DNA of 12,317 nucleotides from Pavlovales sp. CCMP2436 (taxonomy: Eukaryota > Haptophyta > Pavlovophyceae > Pavlovales). The stretch spans positions 115,943 to 128,259 of the forward strand of contig MU631747.1 of the NCBI GenBank assembly GCA_026770615.1, read 5' to 3'. Each line of letters begins with the position of its first letter. The stretch's first letter is position 1. Below, one piece after another: positions 5,502 through 12,317 of this stretch. The position numbers and the translations under genes were made by a program. Under the pieces are notes generated by a model. It was not told the origin of the DNA. It saw only the letters and a list, made by a program, of their open reading frames with translations, and ran no database searches.

Positions 5502-8339
5502 ATGCTCAACCTCAGCCAGCCCAAGGCTGACGCGCGCGCCAAGGGCGCGACGCTCAAGAACCCCACTGATATCATGAACAAGGAGACCCTGGTCAAGGTC
5601 CTCTACCCGGCGACGCAGCGCTACATCGCGCTCTCCCGCTCCATGAAGGGGCTCTCTTCAGACATCGCCGAGCTCCCAGCGGCTGGAGAATTCCTTTCCT
5701 TTCGGCTTTGGACGCCCGCCAAGTTCATCGACTACGTATGGCTCCACCCCGACGCGCTCTCGGTCAACACGGCCGTCATCTCCGCGGCCGACCGCGCAGA
5801 CGACGACATCGTCAACGCGCACTTGGAGACCGTCTACGCCAACTCCGCCGAGATCTACGGGCAGGCGTTGAGCGACAAGATCGACGACTCGATCTTGGAC
5901 TTGATCAAGTGCCAGATCTCCGCTCACGACCCGGACGAGATCACCTCCGGCTACCTCTCTGCCTCGCAGATCCTCAACTCCATCGAGCTCGTCAACGCCA
6001 ACAAGAGTGTCGAGGCCCACGTCGGCGACCTCTACAAGTTTGCGACAGCAAATGTCAGCATGCATGACTCAGCGTCATCGACCTCTGGTGCTCAGATCCT
6101 CTCCGCCGTACATCATCTCAAGCAGCTCTATGAGCCGCTCCTCGACTTGGACCCAGCGGCGTTCGAGCAGATCATCCAGCTTAGCTCGATCACGTCGACG
6201 CCCTCGCTGCACTTCCTGCTCGCCCAGACCAATCAGCTCACCCTCGACGCGTTCTCGAGGCCTGATGCGCGCGCACGCTTCACGGATGAGCTGAGCAAGT
6301 TCATCGCCCCGCAGCGCGCAGCCCGCGCGCCGCCCGCTCACCCGCCCAACCGCAACGTGCTGGTCAAGATGCAGGTGCTGGCGGCCAAGCCAGAGCTTGG
6401 AGGTGCCAAGAACTACAAGCAGATCCCCCGCAACAAGCTGTACAAGGGCGCCGCCCGTCCTCAGCTCTCATGCGAGCACTGCAAGAAGACCGGCCACACA
6501 GTCGCAGACTGCTGGCAACTGAACGGCTTCCCGCTCAAGAACGAGCAGCCGATCACGGTCAACTCTGGGCAGGCCGCCGCCAAGCGCGCGGCCAACTACG
6601 CGATCCAGACGCGCGAGCCGCACGAGCACTCCGGCATGGCCACGCTCACGGCTCAGTTCAACGAGGACCTACGCGCTCACGGCGCGTCGCTCGAGAACAA
6701 CTTGCTGCGCCGCCGCTCTCTTGAGACTGACGCGCACCTGCCGCTCGAGATCTACGAGCGCATGCCGACCGAGATCAACGGGCACCTGACGCTCGAGATC
6801 TACGACCGCATGCCGCCCGAGATCAACGAGCACCTGCCGCTCAAGATCTACGACCGCATGCCGCCCGAGATCAACGAGCACCTGCCGCTCGAGATCAACG
6901 AGCACTTGGCGCTCGTGGCCACCGCGCACATCTCGTCGCCCGAGACCATCGCGCACATGCCGCTCGAGACCACCGCGCACATGCCGCTCGAGGCCAACGC
7001 GCACCTGTCGCCGCCAAAGGCCATTGCGCACACGCCGCATCTGGCCAACATGCTCATGCACTCGATGCCGCTCTCGCCCAACACGCTCACACAGTGCCTC
7101 GCCGAGGACTGCAGCAAGCAGGCGACGCGGTGCATCCTCGGGCAAGGAGACGGGCCATACTGCGAGGACAACAACTGCCACTTCGAGCAGTACCTCATCA
7201 CCCAGAAGAACCTCTACTCGGGCAGTGCGTCGATGACCAACCCGACCGCCAAGCTCGACTCCGAGACGTACGCCGTCACACAGCGCGACGCCAATGGCGA
7301 GCCGACCTCGTACAACTTCAACAACGACCCGCTTGACGATGACATCACCAATCGCCTGCGCGTCTCCGGCATCCTGTCTGGGCAGATCATGGACGACTCC
7401 GAGATCTACCCGACCAAGTGCTGCGCGCCGGGCTGCATCGCTCGCGCATCCATCGGCGTCTACCAGCGCTTGACCGGCCTGTACAAGTACACGTGCACCT
7501 TCGAGAACTGCTGTGACCAGGCCAAGGACATGTCCAACTGCAAGCGCACCGCGCGCTTCGCCACCGCCAAGCTCATCTCCATCCAAGACGGAGAGCCGCC
7601 CGAGCTTTGGCACGGTGACAAGAACAACTTCGTCTGCAAGGACTGCAGCACCGTAGCTTACGAGTGCTGGGAGTGTGTGCTGGTCGGCAACGACCGCCTG
7701 CGCTGCCGCAACTGCACCCTCGGCTACTTCTGCAAGCCGTGCCACACGCCAAGGGCCTACTACACTGGACCCTGGCCTATGCCGCTGCCGGCGCTGCACA
7801 GCAAGCCGCAGCCGCACCCAGCCACATCGGCGCCACCGCCGACTCACAAGCCGCCGCCTGAGGAGGACACGTACTCCTCAATGCTCAAGCCGCCGCAACC
7901 ACCTCCGCCTCCGCACAACACTACGACATCGCCGCCATCTCAGAACAATCTGACGACGCCGCTGCCTGCATCAACAACATCTTTTCTGCCATCGCCGATC
8001 ACATCGCCGCAGCACTTTGCGCTCGCCAGCTCGCAGCCGCCGATGCAGCCGCAATCGATCGACTCTCTGCTGCTACAGATTATAAATGTAAGGTCTAACA
8101 CAAAACTGTTAACTTCCCTATCCCAAGAGTCCACGTTGGGGTCTCCTCCGCCAAAAGAATCAGCTCAGACGCCGCCTCTTCAGCCGATTCCTATGACGAC
8201 GCTGCCTCCGCCGCAGCAACCCAATGGCAACCTGCCCACTGTGTCGCTCAGACCTTCATGGCTGACCGGCCAAGCGCGCTTACCGATCTTCACCTGCAAG
8301 CCTGCTCAGCACCTCCTCACGGCCTACAGCGTGACCTAG
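5502..8339 (+). CDS. gag: Gag-like ORF with CCHC knuckle, tandem repeat and cysteine-rich modules
   Basis: 945 codons ending in TAG at 8337-8339. Residues 1 to about 270 are a helical capsid-like region. Residues 324-337 form a copia-type CCHC knuckle (CEHCKKTGHTVADC, followed by WQLNGFP), which binds the RNA genome in virus-like particles. Residues 412 to about 517 are a tandem repeat with an 8-residue unit near HLPLEINE. Then come three cysteine-rich modules: C532-C537 with C554-C559, C640-C645 with C665-C670, and four CxxC pairs C712-C715, C722-C725, C735-C738 and C744-C747. Such modules are not part of Gag in copia elements I know. After about residue 748 the frame gives low-complexity Pro-rich protein. 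The +2 frame there reads as an Ala-rich helical protein with the element's typical C-ending codons, broken by TGA (7859) and TAA (8096), so the true frame has probably shifted. The protease follows in the same frame right after the TAG. Confidence 0.8.
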   Translation: MLNLSQPKADARAKGATLKNPTDIMNKETLVKVLYPATQRYIALSRSMKGLSSDIAELPAAGEFLSFRLWTPAKFIDYVWLHPDALSVNTAVISAADRADDDIVNAHLETVYANSAEIYGQALSDKIDDSILDLIKCQISAHDPDEITSGYLSASQILNSIELVNANKSVEAHVGDLYKFATANVSMHDSASSTSGAQILSAVHHLKQLYEPLLDLDPAAFEQIIQLSSITSTPSLHFLLAQTNQLTLDAFSRPDARARFTDELSKFIAPQRAARAPPAHPPNRNVLVKMQVLAAKPELGGAKNYKQIPRNKLYKGAARPQLSCEHCKKTGHTVADCWQLNGFPLKNEQPITVNSGQAAAKRAANYAIQTREPHEHSGMATLTAQFNEDLRAHGASLENNLLRRRSLETDAHLPLEIYERMPTEINGHLTLEIYDRMPPEINEHLPLKIYDRMPPEINEHLPLEINEHLALVATAHISSPETIAHMPLETTAHMPLEANAHLSPPKAIAHTPHLANMLMHSMPLSPNTLTQCLAEDCSKQATRCILGQGDGPYCEDNNCHFEQYLITQKNLYSGSASMTNPTAKLDSETYAVTQRDANGEPTSYNFNNDPLDDDITNRLRVSGILSGQIMDDSEIYPTKCCAPGCIARASIGVYQRLTGLYKYTCTFENCCDQAKDMSNCKRTARFATAKLISIQDGEPPELWHGDKNNFVCKDCSTVAYECWECVLVGNDRLRCRNCTLGYFCKPCHTPRAYYTGPWPMPLPALHSKPQPHPATSAPPPTHKPPPEEDTYSSMLKPPQPPPPPHNTTTSPPSQNNLTTPLPASTTSFLPSPITSPQHFALASSQPPMQPQSIDSLLLQIINVRSNTKLLTSLSQESTLGSPPPKESAQTPPLQPIPMTTLPPPQQPNGNLPTVSLRPSWLTGQARLPIFTCKPAQHLLTAYSVT
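6735..7052 (+). repeat. In-frame 24/48-bp tandem repeat inside gag
   Basis: Units begin with His: three 16-residue units (HLPLEIYERMPTEING type), then seven 8-9-residue units (HLPLEINE, HMPLETTA, HMPLEANA and others). Lengths remain multiples of three, so the array was kept in frame while expanding. It sits between the CCHC knuckle and the cysteine modules, likely as an extended linker. Confidence 0.85.
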
Positions 8340-8810
8340 GACAAGGAGAACAAGTACTCCTCGGCGCCCATCAAGACGCACGACAAGTTTGTCTTCGACG
8401 CCACACTCGACTCGGGCTGCTCCGTCAGCATGCTTGTCGACGAGAGCTGGGGACTCATCACAGACCCACAGCCGACCAAGGCCAGCATCTCAGTGGCCAA
8501 CCGCACAGCTATGCAAGCTGTGCACAGCGGCCTCATCTCCGCCACGTTCACAGACGACGTCGGCGAATACCTACGAGTTGACTTCATCGACGCGCTCTCC
8601 GTGCACGGCCTGGAGACACCGCTCATCTCAGTCCGCTCACTGGTAGCTCAAGGCTGCTCCATCATCTTCGACGTCAACGGTGGCTCCCTGAAGTCCATCA
8701 CGTCGACTCGGCGCACACAGATCAAGTTCGGCATCGATCAACTCATCAAGTGCTCGATCAACGTGCCGCTCGACAACACGCCGACCATCCACAAGGCACT
8801 CGCTACTAAC
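8340..8810 (+). pseudogene. pol: Aspartic protease region of copia pol
   Basis: It continues in the gag frame directly after the TAG. The active-site triplet appears in FDATLDSGCSVSML (catalytic Asp codon 8409-8411), the DSG-C/A-S form usual in copia. It cuts the Gag-Pol polyprotein. Downstream ISVANRTAM and the SVRSLVAQGCSIIFD strand resemble the rest of the retropepsin fold and the linker to the integrase. This segment is intact, but it lies between a stop upstream (8337) and another at 9423, so it could be made only by readthrough or after repair. Confidence 0.75.
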
Positions 8811-9806
8811 CTCTCGCAGGAGACGTCCGATCTCTGGTGGGCCCGCTACAACCACGCAGGCCGCCACGCCGTCCGCCGCACGATCGCTCAGCACCCTGAC
8901 ATCGCCGGCGCCGATGCCACGCCCGAGGTATTTCCTGAGTCCGACGTCGCGTGGATGAAGGCCCTGCCCTTCAACGGCACGCGCACTCCTTCGACTCGAC
9001 CGTTCGAGATCATCCACAGCGACGTGCTCGGGCCCATCAACGGCCTCCCTCCTCACGTCGCGCGCTTTGCCATCGTCTTCAAGGACGTCTTCACGGCATA
9101 CACCAGCATCTATATGATGCACGTCAAGTCCGAGGCGCCTGCAAAGCTGCAGCTCTACCTCGACGAGATGGGAGCCAACTCCCTCCAGCACCGACTCGCA
9201 GGTGCAAGGCTGCACTTCGACGGCGGGTCGGAGCTCACTTCCTCGGCCTTGACGGCCGTGTTGCGCAAGTACGACACGCTCATCAACGAGGTGTCGGTCC
9301 CGTACAACCCCCAGACCAACGGCGTGCGCACCTTTGGCACCCTCATTCCCGACGTGCGCGCAATGCACAACGCGTCCGGCATGTCGCCTCGCTGGTGGGA
9401 GTGGGCTATCAAGTCCGCTGCGTAGACGCGCAACCAGCTCACCTCTCCGGGTGACAAGCTCTCGCCATACGAGAAGCTCTTTGGCAAGGCGCCCGACCTG
9501 TCCAAGCTCCGCATATTGGAGTGCCCAGTGGTATATCTACGGCAAGCTCCGCGCGACGCCACCGGCAAGTTCGGACCGCGCGCGCTGCATGGCAACTTTG
9601 TCGGGTATGGCTCCTCGGGCATCTTTGAGAATGGCCAGCTGCGCCACGCCCTCGGATACGTTCTAGTCACAGCCGACAACGTCATCACGATCTCTTGGCA
9701 TGTGCACTTCAACAAGTCCACCATCGCAGACAACACTTCAAGGAGCGTGCACTTCAACGGCTCCAACCCGATCACCAACATCTCCGGCTTCCCCGACGAC
9801 GACTAG
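8811..9806 (+). pseudogene. pol: Integrase of copia pol, catalytically broken
   Basis: The pre-integrase segment LWWARYNHAGRHAV corresponds to the usual LWH-x3-LGH. The core has HSDVLGPI (first Asp, 9021-9023) and LHFDGGSEL (second Asp, 9219-9221). At QTNGVRTFGTLIPDVRAMH, where copia integrases have NGVAER and then N/F-RTL, the catalytic Glu is missing by what looks like an in-frame two-codon loss. The HHCC finger is mostly gone: His to Trp at LWW, and both Cys replaced in ESDVAWMKALPF. TAG at 9423-9425 cuts the C-terminal part, which continues in frame (SPYEKLFGKAPDLSKLRI) to TAG at 9804-9806. Confidence 0.85.
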
Positions 9807-10321
9807 ATCGCCGCCGACAGAGTAGCCCATGGGGGTGAAGGCGAGGACGTCAACGACGACCCGCCGCCGCTCAACCAAGACTCGGACTCAGACGACGATG
9901 ACGCGCCGCCGCCGCCGCGCACCGCCACGCCGACTTCATCCTCCGAGCCATCCTCAGAGCCTTCCTCTGAGCCATCCTCTCCGCCGATCGTTCGCCCGAC
10001 CGGCGACCTCCGCGTCGGGCTGCGATAGCAGCCACGACACGACTACACGGGCAACGTGGTCCTACTCGCCGCCGACGTGCCGACGCCCAAGAACTTCAAG
10101 GACGCCATGGCCGGCGACTACAAGAATGATTGGGCCACTGCCATCATCGCTGAGCTCAAGTCCCACCGTGTTCTCCACACATGGGACGAGGTCTCCATCC
10201 GCGAGCGAGCGCCGATCATCCCGACCAAGTTCGTCTTCAAGGTCAAGGCTCAAGCCGACGGAACGGTTGACAAGTACACGGCATGCATCGTCGCGCAAGG
10301 ATTTCGGTAAATCCAAGGTCT
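9807..10321 (+). pseudogene. pol: Integrase-RT linker and N-terminal reverse transcriptase
   Basis: Same frame as integrase. An acidic/Pro-Ser linker with a SSEP repeat is followed by TAG (10026-10028) and then the conserved start of copia RT: PKNFKDAMAGDYKNDWATAI, PTKFVFKVKAQADGTVDKYTACIVAQGF. TAA at 10308-10310 occupies the position of a near-invariant Gln before IQGLHYDET. After HYDET the frame is lost: the expected Phe-x-Pro-Val-x is missing, and RYDSLRLLL resumes in the +2 frame, meaning a loss of bases equal to one modulo three (a few residues). Confidence 0.85.
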
Positions 10322-10752
10322 CCACTACGACGAGACCCGACACTGCGCTACGACTCGTTGCGTTTACTCCTTGCTCACGCCGCCTTCATGCGCAAGCCCG
10401 GCGACTCTCGCTGGCAAGTCTGCAGCGCAGATGTGTCATCAGCATACCTCAACGCTGAGGTCTCCGACTCGGAACAACTCCACCTCGGACTCCCGCCGCT
10501 CTACCAGGCCAAGGTCATCACGCCGCCCGGCCTCAAGGTCGCGCTGCGCTGCCGCCGCGCCATCAACGGTCTCAGGCAGAGTGGCCGACTCTGGTGGAAG
10601 ACCAATCTCGACATCGTGGAACGCATCAAGTTTCACCGCATCGACGCCTCCTGGTCTGTCTACCGCCGCATCCGTGAGGACGGCTCCATCGACCTTGCGG
10701 GCTTGTTCGTGGACGACTTCCTTCTGCTCTCGAGCTCTCAAGCCCAATTGCC
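10322..10752 (+). pseudogene. pol: Reverse transcriptase core
   Basis: It is read in the frame of LRYDSLRLLLAHAAF. It copies element RNA into DNA. The first catalytic Asp is in CSADVSSAYLNAEV, and the catalytic pair in LAGLFVDDFLLLS (copia usually Y-V-D-D, here F-V-D-D). INGLRQSGRLWW matches the conserved YGLKQSPRAW segment. After LLLSSSQAQLP the frame is lost again; it resumes one base earlier (net minus one) as AEIVDEFKGFYDIRFLG. Catalytic residues are intact; only framing is broken. Confidence 0.85.
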
Positions 10753-11185
10753 TGCGCAGAGATCGTCGACGAGTTCAAGGGGTTCTACGACATCCGCTTC
10801 CTCGGCCCCATCAAGACCTTCCTCGGCGTCAACGTCGAGCAGGATGAGAAGAGCATCACAATGTCGATGCCTTTCTACATCGCGACCTGCCTCGAGCGCT
10901 TCGACCCCTTGGGCATCTCCACGAAGAAGTCCCCCATGATGATCGACCTCAACAAGCACGACGGCTCGAACGAGTCTGAGCTACTCGATCGTGAGGGCAG
11001 CTCCAACTTCCGCTCCATGGTCGGGGCGCTGCTCTTCATCTCCAACACCTGTCGGCCGGACGTCGCTTTCGCATTAAGCTTCCTCGCGCGCTCGATGGCA
11101 TCTCCGATCAGCTCTGCGCTCGACGCCGCCAAGCGCGTCTGGCTCTACCTCGCTGGCTCGACAAACCAAAGACCCCTCTACCGCA
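10753..11185 (+). pseudogene. pol: C-terminal reverse transcriptase and connection
   Basis: A third frame: FYDIRFLGPIKTFLGVNVEQ corresponds to the F-x-M-x-D-L-G-x(3)-FLG-I-x(2) segment of copia RT. SMPFYIATCLERF matches the Q-x(2)-Y-x(3)-L-x(2)-F segment. NFRSMVGALLFISNTCRPDVAFAL matches Y-R-S-x-V-G-x-L-x-Y-L-x(3)-T-R-P-D-I-x(2)-A. The frame then shifts by a net minus one between about 11175 and 11196, before RNase H. Confidence 0.85.
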
Positions 11186-11705
11186 GCTCCAAGGCGTGCA
11201 AGGAGGTGACGCGCACCTAGTGGCCTACGTCGACTCCGACTGGGCAGCCGAACTCGGGCGCCGCCGCTTGACAACTGGGTATGTCTTCTTCTTTGCAGGC
11301 GCGCCTGTCAGCTGGCGCTCCTCTCGGCAGTCCATCACCACGCTCTCGTCGACAGAAGCTGAGTACCTCGCCCTTGCCGACGCCGGCAAGGAGGCCATTT
11401 ACTTCTGCGACATCATCAACAACCTGGGCATCATCAAGGTCGACGCCCCGCTCCCGCTCTTTGAGGACAACAAGGACGCGATCGACCTCGCGCACAACCC
11501 CAAGTTCCACTCGCGCACCAAGCACATTGACATCCGGCATCACTTCATTCGCGACTGTGTCGAGCACAAGGTCATTTCTATTCAGAAGGTGGGCACCAAC
11601 GACAACATCGCTGACGGCTTTGCCAAGCCGCTCGGAGGCGCCCAGTTCAAGCTCTTCGCGAAACTGATCACGGACGTGATCAAGCCAACGACCAAGTTCA
11701 AATAG
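11186..11705 (+). pseudogene. pol: RNase H domain of copia pol
   Basis: AHLVAYVDSDWAAELGRRRLTTGY, ISWR-type VSWRSSRQSITTLSSTEAEYLAL and FEDNKDAIDLAHNPKFHSRTKHI are the standard copia RNase H blocks. They hold the three acidic catalytic residues (Asp in YVDSDWA, Glu in STEAEY, Asp in EDNKDA). It removes RNA from the RNA-DNA hybrid. The domain itself is uninterrupted and ends at TAG 11703-11705, about 80 bp before the 3' LTR. It is separated from RT by a frameshift, so it cannot be translated as part of a polyprotein. Confidence 0.85.
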
Positions 11706-11775
11706 CAACTTCATCACTTTGGCGTTTTGGCAACATGCACATTCTCAATTGCATCATCCACCCTCTCATCAGATC

Positions 11776-11784
11776 GAGGGGGTG
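11776..11784 (+). other. Polypurine tract
   Basis: GAGGGGGTG abuts the 3' LTR start TGTCAGG at 11785. This is the usual place and composition of the plus-strand primer, and it supports the chosen LTR boundary. Confidence 0.65.
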
Positions 11785-11947
11785 TGTCAGGGAAATCTGA
11801 CACTGGTCAGATTTACCTGATGACTCGATCTTCCCGGACTCTCAGTCCGGGACATGCGCAGTCCGTCTAAGATAGCAAGGAACTTGTCTTCACCAGGAAA
11901 ATAACTTCCTTTTATTAAACTTGAGTCGTTTTGCTCTCACTTCTATT
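11785..11947 (+). repeat. 3' LTR of copia element
   Basis: About 163 bp, aligned with 5143-5303. It starts with canonical TG. The hairpin AATCTGAC-ACTG-GTCAGATT (11794-11813) is unchanged from the 5' LTR. A second one, CCCGGACT-CTC-AGTCCGGG, is perfect here but has one mismatch in the 5' copy. It is followed by ATATA (11948-11952), the right copy of the target duplication. Confidence 0.8.
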
Positions 11948-11957
11948 ATATATTATT

Positions 11958-12317
11958 AGGCATCGTGCACAGAGGAGTCCCAATTGGAGACGACTACTTC
12001 ATCCGGCTGCATCTTGACGACGTGTGGAAGAAGGTCGAGGCGGACGCGCGCAGGATACACAACACATTGCGTCACCACCCGCAGCACCGACACCAGATGC
12101 TCACGCTCAGCACGCAGCACACCATCGACTACTGGCTGCAGCACGTGCACCCCGACCACACGCTTGAGCTCTCTCAGCGGATGGACGCCCTCATCACCGA
12201 GCTCTCGAACGACATCGCCGGCATCGATATCGACGCCGTGCCCCTCGGGCCCGAGCGCAAGCAACTCCCCATGCGATTAGGGGGCTGGGCCTGCGCGCGC
12301 GCGTGCAGCTCCGCAAC
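11958..12317 (+). pseudogene. Non-LTR retrotransposon reverse transcriptase, C-terminal fragment (5' truncated, window-truncated)
   Basis: The frame from 11959 reads GIVHRGVPIGDDYFIRLHL, then a helical stretch (QHRHQMLTLSTQHTIDYWLQHV) and PLGPERKQLPMRLGG. This is the pattern seen after the catalytic core in LINE-type RT proteins: a G-x-PLG-like block, then a thumb region with Q-x(2)-LL and Y-x-LR-like parts, and finally LP-x-RLGGLGL. After RLGG the expected continuation LGLRARVQLRN is in the next frame, so one base is missing in the G run 12280-12284. No RT core is found upstream, neither before the 3' LTR nor left of 5143, so the piece was already 5'-truncated or rearranged. Confidence 0.65.

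Larger units (their letters stand above)
5143..11947 (+). mobile_element. Ty1/copia-type LTR retrotransposon, decayed full-length copy (6.8 kb)
   Basis: Direct LTRs flank an internal region with Gag (CCHC knuckle), aspartic protease, integrase, reverse transcriptase and RNase H. The order integrase before RT defines Ty1/copia. ATATA lies directly outside both LTRs (5138-5142 and 11948-11952), consistent with a 5-bp target duplication. A polypurine tract abuts the 3' LTR. LTR divergence (about 17 mismatches and two gaps over about 160 columns by eye), stops and frameshifts show an old, inactive copy. Confidence 0.9.

Noticed and set aside
6669..7847. 392-codon antisense open frame across gag
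   Set aside because: Val/Arg/Gly-rich mirror of the sense repeat and Cys region; it has no recognisable domain, while the sense frame has clear motifs.
8080..8135. AT-rich pocket resembling a tiny intron (GTAAGG ... CCCAAG)
   Set aside because: Under 40 bp with no support for splicing in a retroelement; more simply a diverged or inserted patch.
8637..9368. 243-codon antisense open frame
   Set aside because: Mirrors the integrase; GC-rich composition keeps it open.

Overview
The window looks like nuclear DNA of a GC-rich eukaryotic alga or similar protist. The signs are a spliced gene with GT-AG introns and C/T-rich acceptor tracts, a Ty1/copia LTR retrotransposon, a non-LTR retrotransposon scrap, and small inverted-repeat elements. 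The C-third-position coding sequence next to C-rich introns recalls haptophyte-type genomes, but this is a guess from style only. Nothing bacterial is present: no operons, tRNA genes, rRNA genes or CRISPR arrays were seen.

Layout. (1) 1-2524, + strand: the last five exons of a multi-exon host gene (43-121, 532-614, 1158-1877, 2006-2134, 2315-2524). They join without a stop into about 406 residues. The protein has a beta-rich, calpain/C2-like stretch followed by charged, Ala-rich helical segments and a Lys-rich tail. It is tentatively compared with the C-terminal part of an androglobin/calpain-7-like protein. Its introns are full of repeats: an 18-bp foldback, a 24-bp direct repeat, a GT tract with a quadruplex motif, and partial copies of its own exon 2. 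(2) 2525-4370: AT-richer intergenic DNA with three inverted-repeat elements. Two of them (3416-3575 and 3775-3941) are related non-autonomous elements in opposite orientation. A 21-G run also lies here. (3) 4371-4960: an unassigned GC-rich block ending in a 12-bp tandem repeat. (4) 5143-11947: a complete but decayed Ty1/copia element with short LTRs (about 161 and 163 bp, about 89% identical by eye), a 5-bp target duplication ATATA, a polypurine tract, and gag-protease-integrase-RT-RNase H order. (5) About 11958-12317: a 5'-truncated non-LTR reverse transcriptase tail, frameshifted in a G run and cut by the window end.

The retroelement is the main object. Its Gag has a normal copia-type CCHC knuckle, then an 8-residue tandem repeat, then an unusual cysteine-rich region of three modules (two C-x4-C pairs repeated, then four CxxC pairs) that I do not know from copia Gag proteins. 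Pol is disabled: stops at 8337, 9423, 9804, 10026 and 10308, at least three frameshifts in RT/RNase H, loss of the third integrase catalytic residue, and loss of most integrase zinc ligands. Codon pattern suggests the real frame also shifts between about 7745 and 8310, so the Pro-rich end of the long gag ORF may be an out-of-frame artefact.
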